A stretch of 64,000 nucleotides of DNA from Sphingobacterium sp. ML3W (GCF_000747525.1 NZ_CP009278.1:1364001-1428000), one strand, 5' to 3'. Shown: positions 1 through 9,600, counted from the first letter of the stretch. The notes: generated by a model from the letters alone, not told the origin. Program-made: numbers and translations.

Positions 1-3000
1 TATTTCAGGATAATGCAGGCGGTATCATTCGTAATCCCGAGGCGAAGCCAGCAGCTGAAATATTAGTTTCAAATCCAAGAAGACCCATCCAGCAGTTAGA
101 CCTTAGCGACGCTAATAATCAGATAACTATTACAACAGGTGAAATTACTGTTCTGATTGATAAAACAACCAATTTACTGAAAGTCATCAATCAGAAAAGC
201 AAGGGAGAGGCCATTGTTTTTACGAAGCCAATTCAGTTTGAAAAAGGAAAAGTAACCTTAAGTCTTCAAGAAAATCCGGAGGAATATTTTTATGGTGGCG
301 GTGTCCAGAATGGACGATTCTCTCATAAAGGGAAAATTATTTCGATTGAAAATCAAAATAGTTGGACGGATGGCGGTGTCGCTTCTCCTACTCCTTATTA
401 TTGGTCTTCGAAAGGATATGGATTTATGTGGCACACCTTTAAGCCTGGTAAATATGATTTTGGGGCTAAGGAGAAAGGACAGGTTCAGTTAGCACATGAT
501 AGCGAATATTTGGATGTTTTCTTTATGGTCAATGAGGGAGCTGTGCCCTTATTGAATGATTTTTATCAATTGACAGGAAATCCTATTTTACTGCCGAAGT
601 TTGGCTTTTATCAGGGACATTTGAATGCTTATAATCGTGATTATTGGAAGGAAGATGAAAAGGGGATTCTGTTTGAAGATGGAAAACGCTATAAAGAAAG
701 TCAAAAGGAAAATGGCGGTGTCAAGGAATCATTGAATGGTGAGTTGAATAATTATCAATTCTCGGCTCGTGCCGTTATTGATCGTTATAAGAAGCATGAT
801 ATGCCATTTGGCTGGTTATTGCCCAACGATGGTTACGGAGCTGGATATGGACAGACAGAAACTTTGGATGGTAATATTGCCAATCTAAAGAGTTTAGGCG
901 ACTATGCGCGTAAAAATGGTGTTGAGATTGGATTGTGGACACAGTCTGACTTACATCCGAAATCTGAAATCAGTGCACTGTTGCAACGTGATATTGTGAA
1001 GGAAGTGAGAGATGCGGGTGTACGTGTATTGAAAACTGATGTGGCTTGGGTAGGTGCTGGTTATTCTTTTGGATTGAATGGCGTAGCCGATGTTGGTCAT
1101 ATCATCCCTTATTATGGGAATGATGCTAGACCGTTTACAATATCATTAGACGGCTGGGCAGGTACGCAACGCTATGCAGGAATTTGGTCTGGAGATCAGA
1201 CTGGTGGTGTTTGGGAGTATATTCGGTTTCATATCCCAACATATCTGGGGTCTGGCTTGTCTGGACAGCCAAATATCACTTCTGATATGGATGGTATTTT
1301 TGGTGGAAAAAATAACGCTGTCAATATCCGTGACTTCCAATGGAAAACATTTACGCCTATGGAATTGAATATGGATGGTTGGGGTTCGAATGAAAAGTAT
1401 CCGCAAGCATTGGGCGAACCTGTTACTTCTATCAATCGAAATTATTTGAAGTTGAAGTCAGAATTGATGCCCTATGCTTATAGTATTGCGAAAGAAGCGG
1501 TAGATGGCTTGCCCATGATACGGGCATTATTTTTAGAATATCCTAATGCCTATACGCAAGGGACAGCTACTCAATATGAATACCTTTATGGACCTTCATT
1601 ATTAGTGGCGCCAATCTATCAAGCTACAAAATCTGATGATAAAGGGAATGATATCCGCAATGGAATCTATTTACCAGCAGGAACTTGGGTTGATTATTTT
1701 TCAGGTGATCAATTTGATGGTAATGTTATCCTCAATAATTTTGATGCTCCAATATGGAAATTGCCTGTTTTTGTGAAAAGAGGTGCTATTATCCCGATGA
1801 CAAATCCGAATAATAATGTGCATGAGATAAACCAGGGTCGTCGGATCTATGAAATTTATCCGGCAGGAAAAACTTCGTTTACTGAATATGATGATGATGG
1901 TATTTCTGAGGCTTATAAATTAGGAAAAGGAACTTCAACGTTGATTGAATCTACTTTAGATAACAAAAAACGTGTTTTTGTTACTGTAAAACCTACTGTA
2001 GGTGATTTTGATGGATTCATTAAGGATAAGCAAACGGAATTTAGAATAAACGTAACCGCAAAACCTGAAAAATTAACGGCTTCAATCGGGAAACGAAAGT
2101 TGAAATTAGTTGAAGTAAAATCTTTGGAAGAATTGGAAAACCAAGAGAACGTGTATTTTTATGAGGCTATGCCGAATATGAACAAATTCTCGACGAAAGG
2201 CAGTGAATTTGAAAAGCAGGTCATTACTAAAAATGCACTTGTCCATATTAAATTAGCAGCTACAGATATTACGGTCAATGAAGTGAACTTGTCGGTCGAA
2301 GGATTTCAATTTACACCTCCGGATCGTTTCCGTATGACCACAGGTGATTTAGTAGCGCCGCAAAATGCGGTGGTTACCGAAGAGCATAAAGCAGCATATA
2401 CATTGACTCCTTCTTGGGATAAGGTGAATCTTGCCGATTATTATGAAATCGAATTTAATGACATGCTTTACACTACCATTAAAGATAATACATTGTTATT
2501 TGATGGATTAAAAGCAGAGACGGAATATACGTTTAAATTACGCGCAGTCAATAAACAGACGAAATCAGATTGGACTGAAATCAAAGCAGTAACCAAATCT
2601 AATCCATTGGAATTTGCGATTCAGAATATTAAGGGAGAAACGACTGCCGAAAATCAAGAAGGTTCAGGTATCGATAAGCTGCTTGATTTTGATGAAAGCA
2701 ATATGTGGCATACCGTATGGGGTAAAAATTCGTTACCATTTGATATGGTCTTGGATCTGAAATCTGTGAACCAACTGGATAAATTTCATTATTTATCAAG
2801 AAAAGGTAATGGAAGCCTGTTGAAAGGAAAGGTGTACTCGAGCGCAGATAAAGACAATTGGACGGAAGCTGGTGCATTTGAATGGAAAAGCAGTGATGAA
2901 GTGAAGGTTTTCAATTTTAAAGATCATCCAACAGCTCGTTATGTCAAATTGGCGATTACTGAAGGTGTAGGTGGCTTTGGTTCAGGTCGCGAGCTTTATG

Positions 3001-3620
3001 TTTTTAAAGTACCTGGAACGGAAAGTTACATCCCTGGAGATATTAATAATGACCGACTTATTGATCGAAATGATTTAACATCTTATACAAATTACACCGG
3101 ATTGAAAAGGGGTGATGCTGATTTTGAAGGGTATGTGAGTAATGGTGATATCAATAAAAATGATGTGATCGACGCTTATGATATTTCGATCGTGGCTACC
3201 CAATTGGATGGCGGAGTTAACGATGCTAAGCTAGATAAAGTGGCTGGTCAAATCAGCCTGACAACAGCAAAACAAAGTTATAAAAAGGGAGAGATCATTG
3301 AAGTTACGGTAAAAGGTAAAGATTTGAAATCTGTGAATGCTATTAGTTTTGGATTACCTTATCAGTCTCAGGATTATGAGTTTGTATCTGTTCAAGCATT
3401 GGCAGTTCAGGATATGGACAACCTGACTAATGACCGTCTACATACAAGTGGAGAAAAAGTGTTGTACCCGACTTTTGTAAACATTGGCGATAAGAAAGCA
3501 ATAAATGGAAATGAAGATCTCTTCATCTTGAAATTAAGAGCGAAAAAAGATGTTCTTTATAATTTGAAAGCTGTTCAAGGGTTTTTAGTTGATAAATATC
3601 TAAACACAGTCAAATTCTAA
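1..3620 (+). CDS. GH31 family glycosidase with fn3, F5/8-type C, dockerin and cohesin-like domains (5' end outside window)
   Basis: The frame is open from base 3, so the start and any signal peptide lie upstream; about 1205 residues are visible. In-window residues about 75-560 form a GH31 (beta/alpha)8 retaining alpha-glycosidase. The nucleophile Asp is in the KTDVAWVG motif (codon 1038-1040) and the acid/base Asp in WSGDQTGG (codon 1194-1196). After a beta domain come an fn3 domain (about 2355-2600), an F5/8-type C/CBM32-like domain (about 2613-3010), a type I dockerin with two Ca-binding repeats (GDINNDRLIDRND and GDINKNDVIDAYD, about 3036-3225), and a C-terminal beta domain resembling a cohesin (about 3246-3618). 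The KTD motif and modular tail recall GH31 alpha-galactosidases or alpha-N-acetylgalactosaminidases more than alpha-glucosidases; the substrate is inference. It is probably a cell-surface or secreted enzyme. Confidence 0.9.
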   Translation, partial: FQDNAGGIIRNPEAKPAAEILVSNPRRPIQQLDLSDANNQITITTGEITVLIDKTTNLLKVINQKSKGEAIVFTKPIQFEKGKVTLSLQENPEEYFYGGGVQNGRFSHKGKIISIENQNSWTDGGVASPTPYYWSSKGYGFMWHTFKPGKYDFGAKEKGQVQLAHDSEYLDVFFMVNEGAVPLLNDFYQLTGNPILLPKFGFYQGHLNAYNRDYWKEDEKGILFEDGKRYKESQKENGGVKESLNGELNNYQFSARAVIDRYKKHDMPFGWLLPNDGYGAGYGQTETLDGNIANLKSLGDYARKNGVEIGLWTQSDLHPKSEISALLQRDIVKEVRDAGVRVLKTDVAWVGAGYSFGLNGVADVGHIIPYYGNDARPFTISLDGWAGTQRYAGIWSGDQTGGVWEYIRFHIPTYLGSGLSGQPNITSDMDGIFGGKNNAVNIRDFQWKTFTPMELNMDGWGSNEKYPQALGEPVTSINRNYLKLKSELMPYAYSIAKEAVDGLPMIRALFLEYPNAYTQGTATQYEYLYGPSLLVAPIYQATKSDDKGNDIRNGIYLPAGTWVDYFSGDQFDGNVILNNFDAPIWKLPVFVKRGAIIPMTNPNNNVHEINQGRRIYEIYPAGKTSFTEYDDDGISEAYKLGKGTSTLIESTLDNKKRVFVTVKPTVGDFDGFIKDKQTEFRINVTAKPEKLTASIGKRKLKLVEVKSLEELENQENVYFYEAMPNMNKFSTKGSEFEKQVITKNALVHIKLAATDITVNEVNLSVEGFQFTPPDRFRMTTGDLVAPQNAVVTEEHKAAYTLTPSWDKVNLADYYEIEFNDMLYTTIKDNTLLFDGLKAETEYTFKLRAVNKQTKSDWTEIKAVTKSNPLEFAIQNIKGETTAENQEGSGIDKLLDFDESNMWHTVWGKNSLPFDMVLDLKSVNQLDKFHYLSRKGNGSLLKGKVYSSADKDNWTEAGAFEWKSSDEVKVFNFKDHPTARYVKLAITEGVGGFGSGRELYVFKVPGTESYIPGDINNDRLIDRNDLTSYTNYTGLKRGDADFEGYVSNGDINKNDVIDAYDISIVATQLDGGVNDAKLDKVAGQISLTTAKQSYKKGEIIEVTVKGKDLKSVNAISFGLPYQSQDYEFVSVQALAVQDMDNLTNDRLHTSGEKVLYPTFVNIGDKKAINGNEDLFILKLRAKKDVLYNLKAVQGFLVDKYLNTVKF

Positions 3621-3647
3621 TTTTATTAATTTTTTTGATTTGCAAAA

Positions 3648-3681
3648 GGGGCTGAGAAAGAGATTTCTTAGCCCTTTTTTT
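3648..3681 (+). terminator. Rho-independent terminator after the GH31 gene
   Basis: An 11-bp stem (3649-3659 with 3664-3674, one G-T pair) with a GAGA loop is followed by seven T. Confidence 0.85.
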
Positions 3682-3866
3682 ATGCTAATTTTAGACTTAA
3701 AATTGGCATGTAAACGAGCTTTGTTCAGGTAAAATATATATCTTTATAACTAACTATGATAGTTACACTCCTCTTTTGAACACGAATTATACTTGGGGTA
3801 TTTGACAGACAAGCATATCATATTGGTTTTGTGTATCATCAATAGCTTGGCATTTACATTTGTAAT

Positions 3867-4838
3867 ATGAAAAGATCCATTAAAATCATCAAGAATAGGT
3901 CGGATATTGGGGCCGGTACCAGAGGCTCCGACTTAGGCATAGATGCAATTGAAATTGCGGCAATTAATAAAGGAAGTCAATATTTTCATGATTATCCTTT
4001 TGTTGATGTTAAAACCCGTAACGATGCTATATACGATCGTACATTGTATCCATTCGCCAAAAGAATTAAACAAGTTTTAAAACAATGTCGTGAGGTGGCA
4101 TCCGTTGTTGAAAAAACGTTGGAGGATGACCATTTTCCACTTGTTTTCTCCGGTGACCATTCTTCTGCCATTGGGACTATTTCTGGAATAAAGGCTGCAT
4201 TTCCTCATAAGACTTTAGGCATCATTTGGATCGATGCACATGCTGATATACATTCTCCCTATACAACACCTTCAGGTAATATGCATGGGATGCCTTTGGC
4301 TGCAACTATGGATGAAGACAACCTATCATGTGCGGTGAATGCTATTGACGAGGACACAAAGAAATATTGGCATAAGTTAAAAGAGATTGGGGGAAAGGTA
4401 GGGAAGTTTAAATCCAAAAATCTCGTTTATTTTGGTGTTCGCGATACCGAAGAACCAGAGGATATTTTGATGCGTGAACTGGAAGTGAAAAATTATACGG
4501 TAGATGAGGTACGAAATAAAACAGTGAGCTGTTGTGTAATCGAAGTATTGCAGAAACTAGAAAATTGCGATATGATCTATGTTTCTTTTGATGTGGATAG
4601 CATGGATAGCGAACTGATCTCTAATGGAACCGGTACACCTGTGCCCAAGGGTTTCTTTCCAACAGAAATTGTGGCTCTTCTTGAAGGGATTTTAAGTGCT
4701 AAAAAAGTCGTTTGTTTTGAAATAGTAGAGGTTAATCCGCTATTGGACAATAAAGGGAATAAGGCTGCTGAGGTTGCTTTTGATATTTTGGAAAAAGTAA
4801 CAAAATCAATCGAACGAACGGTAAAACTGGTACATTAA
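3867..4838 (+). CDS. rocF: arginase (ureohydrolase family)
   Basis: Predicted to hydrolyse L-arginine to ornithine and urea in the cytoplasm. The 323 residues carry the binuclear Mn-binding signatures in order: GDHS (His98), WIDAHADIHS (Asp123, His125, Asp127) and SFDVDSMD (Asp242, Asp244). The late EIVEVNP segment is typical of arginases rather than agmatinases. The start MKRSIKII is the first ATG in frame after a 180-nt leader. The gene stands alone between two terminators. Formiminoglutamase or agmatinase activity cannot be fully excluded from sequence alone, but the GTGTPVPKG segment favours arginase. Confidence 0.88.
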   Translation: MKRSIKIIKNRSDIGAGTRGSDLGIDAIEIAAINKGSQYFHDYPFVDVKTRNDAIYDRTLYPFAKRIKQVLKQCREVASVVEKTLEDDHFPLVFSGDHSSAIGTISGIKAAFPHKTLGIIWIDAHADIHSPYTTPSGNMHGMPLAATMDEDNLSCAVNAIDEDTKKYWHKLKEIGGKVGKFKSKNLVYFGVRDTEEPEDILMRELEVKNYTVDEVRNKTVSCCVIEVLQKLENCDMIYVSFDVDSMDSELISNGTGTPVPKGFFPTEIVALLEGILSAKKVVCFEIVEVNPLLDNKGNKAAEVAFDILEKVTKSIERTVKLVH

Positions 4839-4901
4839 ATATGTTTGGAAAACAATTTACAGGTATCGCTCACTTATGATTCGAGTATTTATAAATAGAT
4901 G

Positions 4902-4938
4902 AAAAAAAGGATGAATACTTATTATTCATCCTTTTTTA
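4902..4938. terminator. bidirectional terminator between arginase and VOC genes
   Basis: A perfect 14-bp stem (4904-4917 with 4923-4936) with a 5-nt loop is flanked by an A-run on the left and a T-run on the right. It can therefore end both convergent transcripts. Confidence 0.9.
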
Positions 4939-4942
4939 TGTA

Positions 4943-5323
4943 CTAATGTGCCTGACTATCTACTTCAAATATTCCAAAAACGTTGTTATCGGTATCGATA
5001 AAATAACCCTGATAGCATCGTCCCGGTATCGCAAATTTAGGAAGCGCAACCTGTCCGCCCTTTTTTAAGATTAGAGCCGCTATTTTATCAAAATTTTCAA
5101 CTTCCATGGAACAGGTAAATGCATTGGTTCCACAATGTGTCGGGGGAATAGCGGCTGGTCGTTGTAACAACCCGCCCATCATTCCTGCAGTTTCTATGCG
5201 ATAGTATACAATTGGTAAATTTTCTTCTTTTGAAAACTTCCAGTCGAAAACTTGGGCATAAAATTCAATTAGTTTTTCCGGTTCCGTCGCTTGGATTTCA
5301 AAGTAAACAACAGTGTTTTTCAT
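4943..5323 (-). CDS. VOC family protein (glyoxalase/bleomycin-resistance fold)
   Basis: A 126-residue single VOC module. The N-terminal VVYFEIQATEPEKLIEFY and the C-terminal GYFIDTDNNVFGIFE strands are typical of the glyoxalase-like superfamily, which binds a metal in a paired beta-alpha-beta-beta-beta barrel. The substrate cannot be told. Its ATG overlaps the stop codon of the upstream VOC gene by one base (TAATG), so the two are almost certainly translationally coupled, and the products could form a heterodimeric VOC barrel. A shared terminator lies just downstream. Confidence 0.85.
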   Translation of the reverse strand: MKNTVVYFEIQATEPEKLIEFYAQVFDWKFSKEENLPIVYYRIETAGMMGGLLQRPAAIPPTHCGTNAFTCSMEVENFDKIAALILKKGGQVALPKFAIPGRCYQGYFIDTDNNVFGIFEVDSQAH

Positions 5324-5766
5324 TACTGCATTTTTTTATTTCCTTCAAAGTGAACCATCCAAGAGATACCATATTTATCTTGAAATGATGCATATAATTC
5401 TGCCCAAAATTGTTCGCCTAAAGGCATTTCAATATTTTGGGCGCCAGCAGTAAGTTTAGCATATAAATCTTTCGCTTCTTCAGCTGTTTGAGTATCCAAC
5501 ATCAGATAAGCGTTGGTACCAGTTGTTGCCTTGTGTCCGAAACCTTCAATACAATCAGACCCCATCAGCATGACCGTATCATTGATTTTGATTGCCGTAT
5601 GCATTACTTTATTAGCAGCATCGGCAGGTGTAGGGAAATTGGGGTCGGCAGGCATATCTCCAAAACGATATACGCCTAATGAAGGTGCATTGAAGACAGA
5701 TTGGTAAAATTCGAATGCTTCTTCGCAATTACCATTAAAGTTTAGATAAGCATGTAAAATAGCCAT
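5323..5766 (-). CDS. VOC family protein (PhnB-like)
   Basis: 147 residues. The N-terminus AILHAYLNFNGNCEEAFEFY and the C-terminal WAELYASFQDKYGISWMVHFE match the PhnB/3-demethylubiquinone-methyltransferase-like branch of the VOC superfamily. Members are small cytoplasmic homodimers, mostly of unknown substrate. It is the first gene of a two-gene operon; the second VOC gene starts within its stop codon. Confidence 0.87.
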   Translation of the reverse strand: MAILHAYLNFNGNCEEAFEFYQSVFNAPSLGVYRFGDMPADPNFPTPADAANKVMHTAIKINDTVMLMGSDCIEGFGHKATTGTNAYLMLDTQTAEEAKDLYAKLTAGAQNIEMPLGEQFWAELYASFQDKYGISWMVHFEGNKKMQ

Positions 5767-5985
5767 AATTTTATTTTTTATATTTAAGTTAAATCAAAAG
5801 TAATCGTTCTATTGACAACTGTATGTCAGGAGGTAAATGAAGGGAGACATTTATTTACATTCGTGAATCTCCCTTAGAATAGCGTTCCAAATAGCTGAGT
5901 TTAATATGCTATCTCTTTCAAATTTAAGGTAATATATAGCCAAAACACTTCGCATATGACAAGAAATGCAGGTGATGAAAAATCA

Positions 5986-6549
5986 TTAAAAATCCTTTCT
6001 TATTCGACTTAAAGAGGTATCAGTTATGCCAAGATAGGAGGCGATGTATTTTAGTGCAGCTTGCTTGATTATTTGGGGTTTGTTACTGATTAGATTATGA
6101 TAACGCTCGGAAGCAGAAAGTGAAACCATATCAATAAAGCGTTTTTTATTAATATGTAAAGCATAGGTCATCCAGGAGCGTCCCCATTCATTAAATGCAG
6201 GAATCGTATGATATAACGCTTGAAAAGTATTAAAATCGATTTTCCACAGGGTACAATCTGTTAAACATTGTAGATTTTCAGGCGATGGGAATTGGAGGAA
6301 AAGGGAAGTGACTTCGATGACGATATCATGGTCTCCAAAAAAATCTGTTGTAATTTCATTACCATTATAATCATGGATAAAGGAACGTATCAAACCACCT
6401 TCTAAGATATAGTATTCATGGGCTTTATCATCTTTACGAAGCAAATATTCATTTTTAGAAAAATGAACAAGTTCATGTCCCATTATAATTTTTTTAAGGT
6501 CACTTGGTTTGATATTAAGATTTTCATAATGATGGAGTAAAGCTTTCAT
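5986..6549 (-). CDS. Crp/Fnr family transcriptional regulator
   Basis: About 187 residues from the chosen ATG (6547-6549): an N-terminal cyclic-nucleotide-binding-type beta-roll (RKDDKAHEYYILEGGLIRSFI) and a C-terminal helix-turn-helix whose recognition end reads YLGITDTSLSRIRKDF. This is the common Bacteroidota Crp-like group of about 190 residues, usually without a proven cAMP ligand. The open frame extends to 6699 and would add a Phe/Ile-rich hydrophobic stretch unlike the family, so the internal ATG was preferred. It is divergent from asnB, which it could regulate (inference). Confidence 0.85.
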   Translation of the reverse strand: MKALLHHYENLNIKPSDLKKIIMGHELVHFSKNEYLLRKDDKAHEYYILEGGLIRSFIHDYNGNEITTDFFGDHDIVIEVTSLFLQFPSPENLQCLTDCTLWKIDFNTFQALYHTIPAFNEWGRSWMTYALHINKKRFIDMVSLSASERYHNLISNKPQIIKQAALKYIASYLGITDTSLSRIRKDF

Positions 6550-6843
6550 AATCGGTTGTTTATCGTGCGTTTCTTGATATGAATTTATGTAAAAAATGGC
6601 GAAAATTATTAAAAAAATGAAAAGGATTATTTTAATATCATGACAGATAGGGGATAGGGGGGAGCCGTTGTTTTTTAATTTAAATATTGATTTAGTCATT
6701 TTGATGTATAAATGATAAGTAATCTAATGTTTTAATGTTAAATTTTTAATAAAATTTAAAAAACATTATGAATTTAATTATTATTTGTTTTAATTTGTGC
6801 CAATAGTTCAACTAAAGGATAGAAACAATAAAAAAATAATAAT

Positions 6844-8532
6844 ATGTGTGGTATCATTGGAGCATTTGATTTGAAAGATTCTGTTGAAGTCGTAAGACCT
6901 CAAGTTTTAGAAATGTCTAAACGTATACGTCACCGTGGACCAGATTGGTCAGGTATCTATAGCTCAGAACAGGCAATATTGGCGCATGAGCGTTTAGCTA
7001 TTGTAGATCCAAAATCCGGAAGTCAACCGCTATATAGTCCCGATGGACAGGTTGTGTTGGCGGTAAATGGAGAAATTTACAATCATCAAGAATTGCGTGC
7101 CAGTTTGCCCGACTATGATTTTGCGACTGAATCAGATTCTGAGGTTATATTAGCGATGTATTTGCAAAAAGGTCCTCAGTTTATAGAAGAGCTAAACGGA
7201 ATTTTTGGTTTTGCTTTATACGATGCCCGCGACGGTTCTTTTTTAATAGCTCGCGATCATATGGGCATCATACCGCTTTACTATGGTTCTGAAGAAAAAG
7301 GACAGTTTTTTGTGGCATCGGAATTAAAATCGTTGGAAGGATTCTGTACCACGATGGATCAATTTCCTCCAGGACATTATATGTATAGTATCGAGAGTAA
7401 GGAACCGAAAAGATGGTATTCAAGGGAATGGGAGTCTTACGATGTGGTCAAAGATGCGGAAACTGATATCGTCAGGCTGCGCGAGTCTTTGGAGGCTGCT
7501 GTACACCGTCAATTGATGTCCGATGTACCTTATGGCGTATTGCTATCAGGTGGATTAGATTCGTCTGTTATAGCTGCTATTACAAAGAAGTTTGCTTCAA
7601 AACGTATCGAATCTGGCGATGAGGACGAGGCATGGTATCCGCAACTACATTCTTTTGCAGTTGGCTTAAAAGGTGCTCCAGATTTAATTGCAGCCAAAAA
7701 AGCAGCTGATCATATTGGTACGATCCATCATGAAGTCAACTTTACGATTCAAGAAGGTCTCGATGCCATCCGTGATGTCATTTACCATTTAGAAACTTAT
7801 GATGTGACCACGATCAGGGCTTCGACACCGATGTACCTATTGTCTCGCGTCATTAAATCGATGGGAATAAAAATGGTGTTATCTGGAGAAGGTTCTGATG
7901 AGTTGTTTGGGGGATATCTATATTTTCATAAGGCACCGAATGCGAAGGAATTTCATGAAGAAACAGTTCGGAAATTAAAGAAGTTGTATTTATATGATTG
8001 TCTACGTGCCAACAAATCTTTGGCGGCATGGGGTGTTGAGGGACGAGTACCATTTTTAGATAAGGAATTTATGGATGTAGCCATGACCATGAATCCAACG
8101 GATAAAATGATTAAAGATGGGCGTATGGAGAAATGGGTGTTACGTAAAGCTTTTGAGGATTACCTGCCAGAAAGTATCGCTTGGAGACAAAAGGAACAAT
8201 TTTCTGATGGTGTTGGATACAGTTGGATCGATACCCTCAAAGAACAGGCTGAGCGTAAAGTAAGCGATGTTGCATTTGCAGGTGCAGCAGATAGATTTCC
8301 AATCAATACACCTAAAAATAAAGAAGAATTTTTATATCGCAGCATATTTGAGTCTCATTTTCCATCAGAAGCTGCTTCGAGAACGGTACCATCGGTTAAG
8401 TCAGTTGCTTGCAGCACCCCAGAAGCATTGCTATGGGATGCTTCCTTCCAAAACTTAAATGATCCATCGGGAAGAGCAGTTGCGGCTGTGCATCTTGATA
8501 GTTATGCGAAAAAAGAAGTGTTAATGGATTAA
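6844..8532 (+). CDS. asnB: asparagine synthase B (glutamine-hydrolysing)
   Basis: Converts aspartate, glutamine and ATP to asparagine. The protein starts MCGIIGAFD, so Cys2 is the N-terminal nucleophile of the glutaminase domain (about residues 2-190). The synthetase domain follows with the PP-loop SGGLDSS at 235-241 and the GEGSDELFGGYLYF motif. The length of 562 residues is close to that of E. coli AsnB. The gene stands alone, with a structured 3' region and a strong terminator downstream. Confidence 0.95.
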   Translation: MCGIIGAFDLKDSVEVVRPQVLEMSKRIRHRGPDWSGIYSSEQAILAHERLAIVDPKSGSQPLYSPDGQVVLAVNGEIYNHQELRASLPDYDFATESDSEVILAMYLQKGPQFIEELNGIFGFALYDARDGSFLIARDHMGIIPLYYGSEEKGQFFVASELKSLEGFCTTMDQFPPGHYMYSIESKEPKRWYSREWESYDVVKDAETDIVRLRESLEAAVHRQLMSDVPYGVLLSGGLDSSVIAAITKKFASKRIESGDEDEAWYPQLHSFAVGLKGAPDLIAAKKAADHIGTIHHEVNFTIQEGLDAIRDVIYHLETYDVTTIRASTPMYLLSRVIKSMGIKMVLSGEGSDELFGGYLYFHKAPNAKEFHEETVRKLKKLYLYDCLRANKSLAAWGVEGRVPFLDKEFMDVAMTMNPTDKMIKDGRMEKWVLRKAFEDYLPESIAWRQKEQFSDGVGYSWIDTLKEQAERKVSDVAFAGAADRFPINTPKNKEEFLYRSIFESHFPSEAASRTVPSVKSVACSTPEALLWDASFQNLNDPSGRAVAAVHLDSYAKKEVLMD

Positions 8533-8616
8533 AAGCCGTCAATGTTTCTTTATCCAGTTTCAAATATGCAGCCCTCGAAAAGTCATGTAAAATAAACGCG
8601 TGGTTAACTAAAAGAA

Positions 8617-8660
8617 ACAGCGCTAAGGATGTGTCGCACATTTTCTAGGAATAGCGCTGT
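8617..8660 (+). other. structured element in the asnB 3' region
   Basis: A 9-bp perfect inverted repeat (ACAGCGCTA at 8617-8625, TAGCGCTGT at 8652-8660) encloses a second small hairpin (ATGTG-TCG-CACAT, 8629-8641). It lies directly upstream of the asnB terminator and contains no convincing ORF. It could be a stable 3'-UTR structure or a small RNA; no known family is recognised. Confidence 0.4.
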
Positions 8661-8668
8661 ATTTAGCG

Positions 8669-8704
8669 AAAAAGGAGTGGAATTCTATAATTCTACTCCT
8701 TTTT
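8669..8704. terminator. bidirectional terminator between asnB and murI
   Basis: A 16-bp stem (8669-8684 with 8689-8704, one G-T pair) has a CTAT loop, five A before and five T after. It can serve both convergent genes. Confidence 0.9.
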
Positions 8705-8766
8705 ACTTAAAAGACCAGTGTGGTGAGCGTCAGGAATGGTCTTGTTTCCTTATTCCTTTGGTTACC

Positions 8767-9600
8767 TTACAAAGATACTTTGATATGATTGGCCTTGATT
8801 TTTTCTCCGAAAAATATTTCTGCTTTTGATTCAAAATTTCGAGGATCATCTGTTGTGAAAAACTGTAATGTTCCCTTTTTGGAACTATTGTTCTCAATTA
8901 CTGAATGTGTTTGCAGGTATGTTTTTAAGCTCTTGGCAACGAGTGGGCCTTGCGAAATGATGCTGATGTGCTTGGGCACGAATTGCGTGATCACAGGTAG
9001 CAACAATGGGTAATGGGTACAAGCTAAGATAATCGTATCGATATCGGGCGATTGTTTTAATAATTCCTTGATATCTTTTCCAACGAAATATTTAGCCCCC
9101 TCGGTATCGATTTCATTGTTTTCAACTAAGGGAACCCAAAAAGGACAATCGTGCTGAAAAACTTGAATTTCAGGATTGAACTTATTGATTTCAATTTTAT
9201 AAGACTCTGATTTTACGGTGCCTGTTGTTGCCAAAATACCGACTTGATTGGTTTTTGTAAATTCTTTTACAATTTCTGTTGTAGGGCGTATGACCCCCAA
9301 TACTCTTTTTCCGGGAGGAAGGTCGTGCTGTTGAATAGAGCGTAGTGCTTTTGCTGAAGCTGTATTGCAGGCTAAGATAACCAGATTGCATCCAAGTTCA
9401 AATAACTTAAAAACACATTGTTTAGTAAATTCATATACCGTTTCAAATGAGCGTGTACCGTAGGGTACGCGAGCATTATCGCCTAGGTAGATATAATCGT
9501 ATTGTGGTAGTTGTTTTTTGATTTCCTTGAATACCGATAAACCACCGTATCCAGAATCAAAAATCCCTATTGGACCAATATGCTGTTTTTCTTGCTCCAT
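8767..9600 (-). CDS. murI: glutamate racemase
   Basis: Makes D-glutamate for peptidoglycan. The 277 residues have the expected signatures: GIFDSGYGGLSV, the catalytic Cys78 in ACNTAS and the catalytic Cys194 in ACTHYP. Unusually, the ATG directly follows the T-run of a terminator-like hairpin. The 53-nt spacer to the upstream GH125 gene holds two mutually exclusive stems, so expression may depend on read-through or on folding of this leader. Confidence 0.95.
   Translation of the reverse strand: MEQEKQHIGPIGIFDSGYGGLSVFKEIKKQLPQYDYIYLGDNARVPYGTRSFETVYEFTKQCVFKLFELGCNLVILACNTASAKALRSIQQHDLPPGKRVLGVIRPTTEIVKEFTKTNQVGILATTGTVKSESYKIEINKFNPEIQVFQHDCPFWVPLVENNEIDTEGAKYFVGKDIKELLKQSPDIDTIILACTHYPLLLPVITQFVPKHISIISQGPLVAKSLKTYLQTHSVIENNSSKKGTLQFFTTDDPRNFESKAEIFFGEKIKANHIKVSL

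Noticed and set aside
3036..3618. Cellulosome membership of the GH31 enzyme
   Set aside because: A dockerin alone does not imply a cellulosome; no scaffoldin is present in the window and Bacteroidota of this type have none known.
6550..6699. N-terminal hydrophobic extension of the Crp/Fnr regulator, which would make it membrane-anchored
   Set aside because: The extension is A+T-rich intergenic-like sequence, and Bacteroidota Crp-like proteins start near the internal ATG at 6549.
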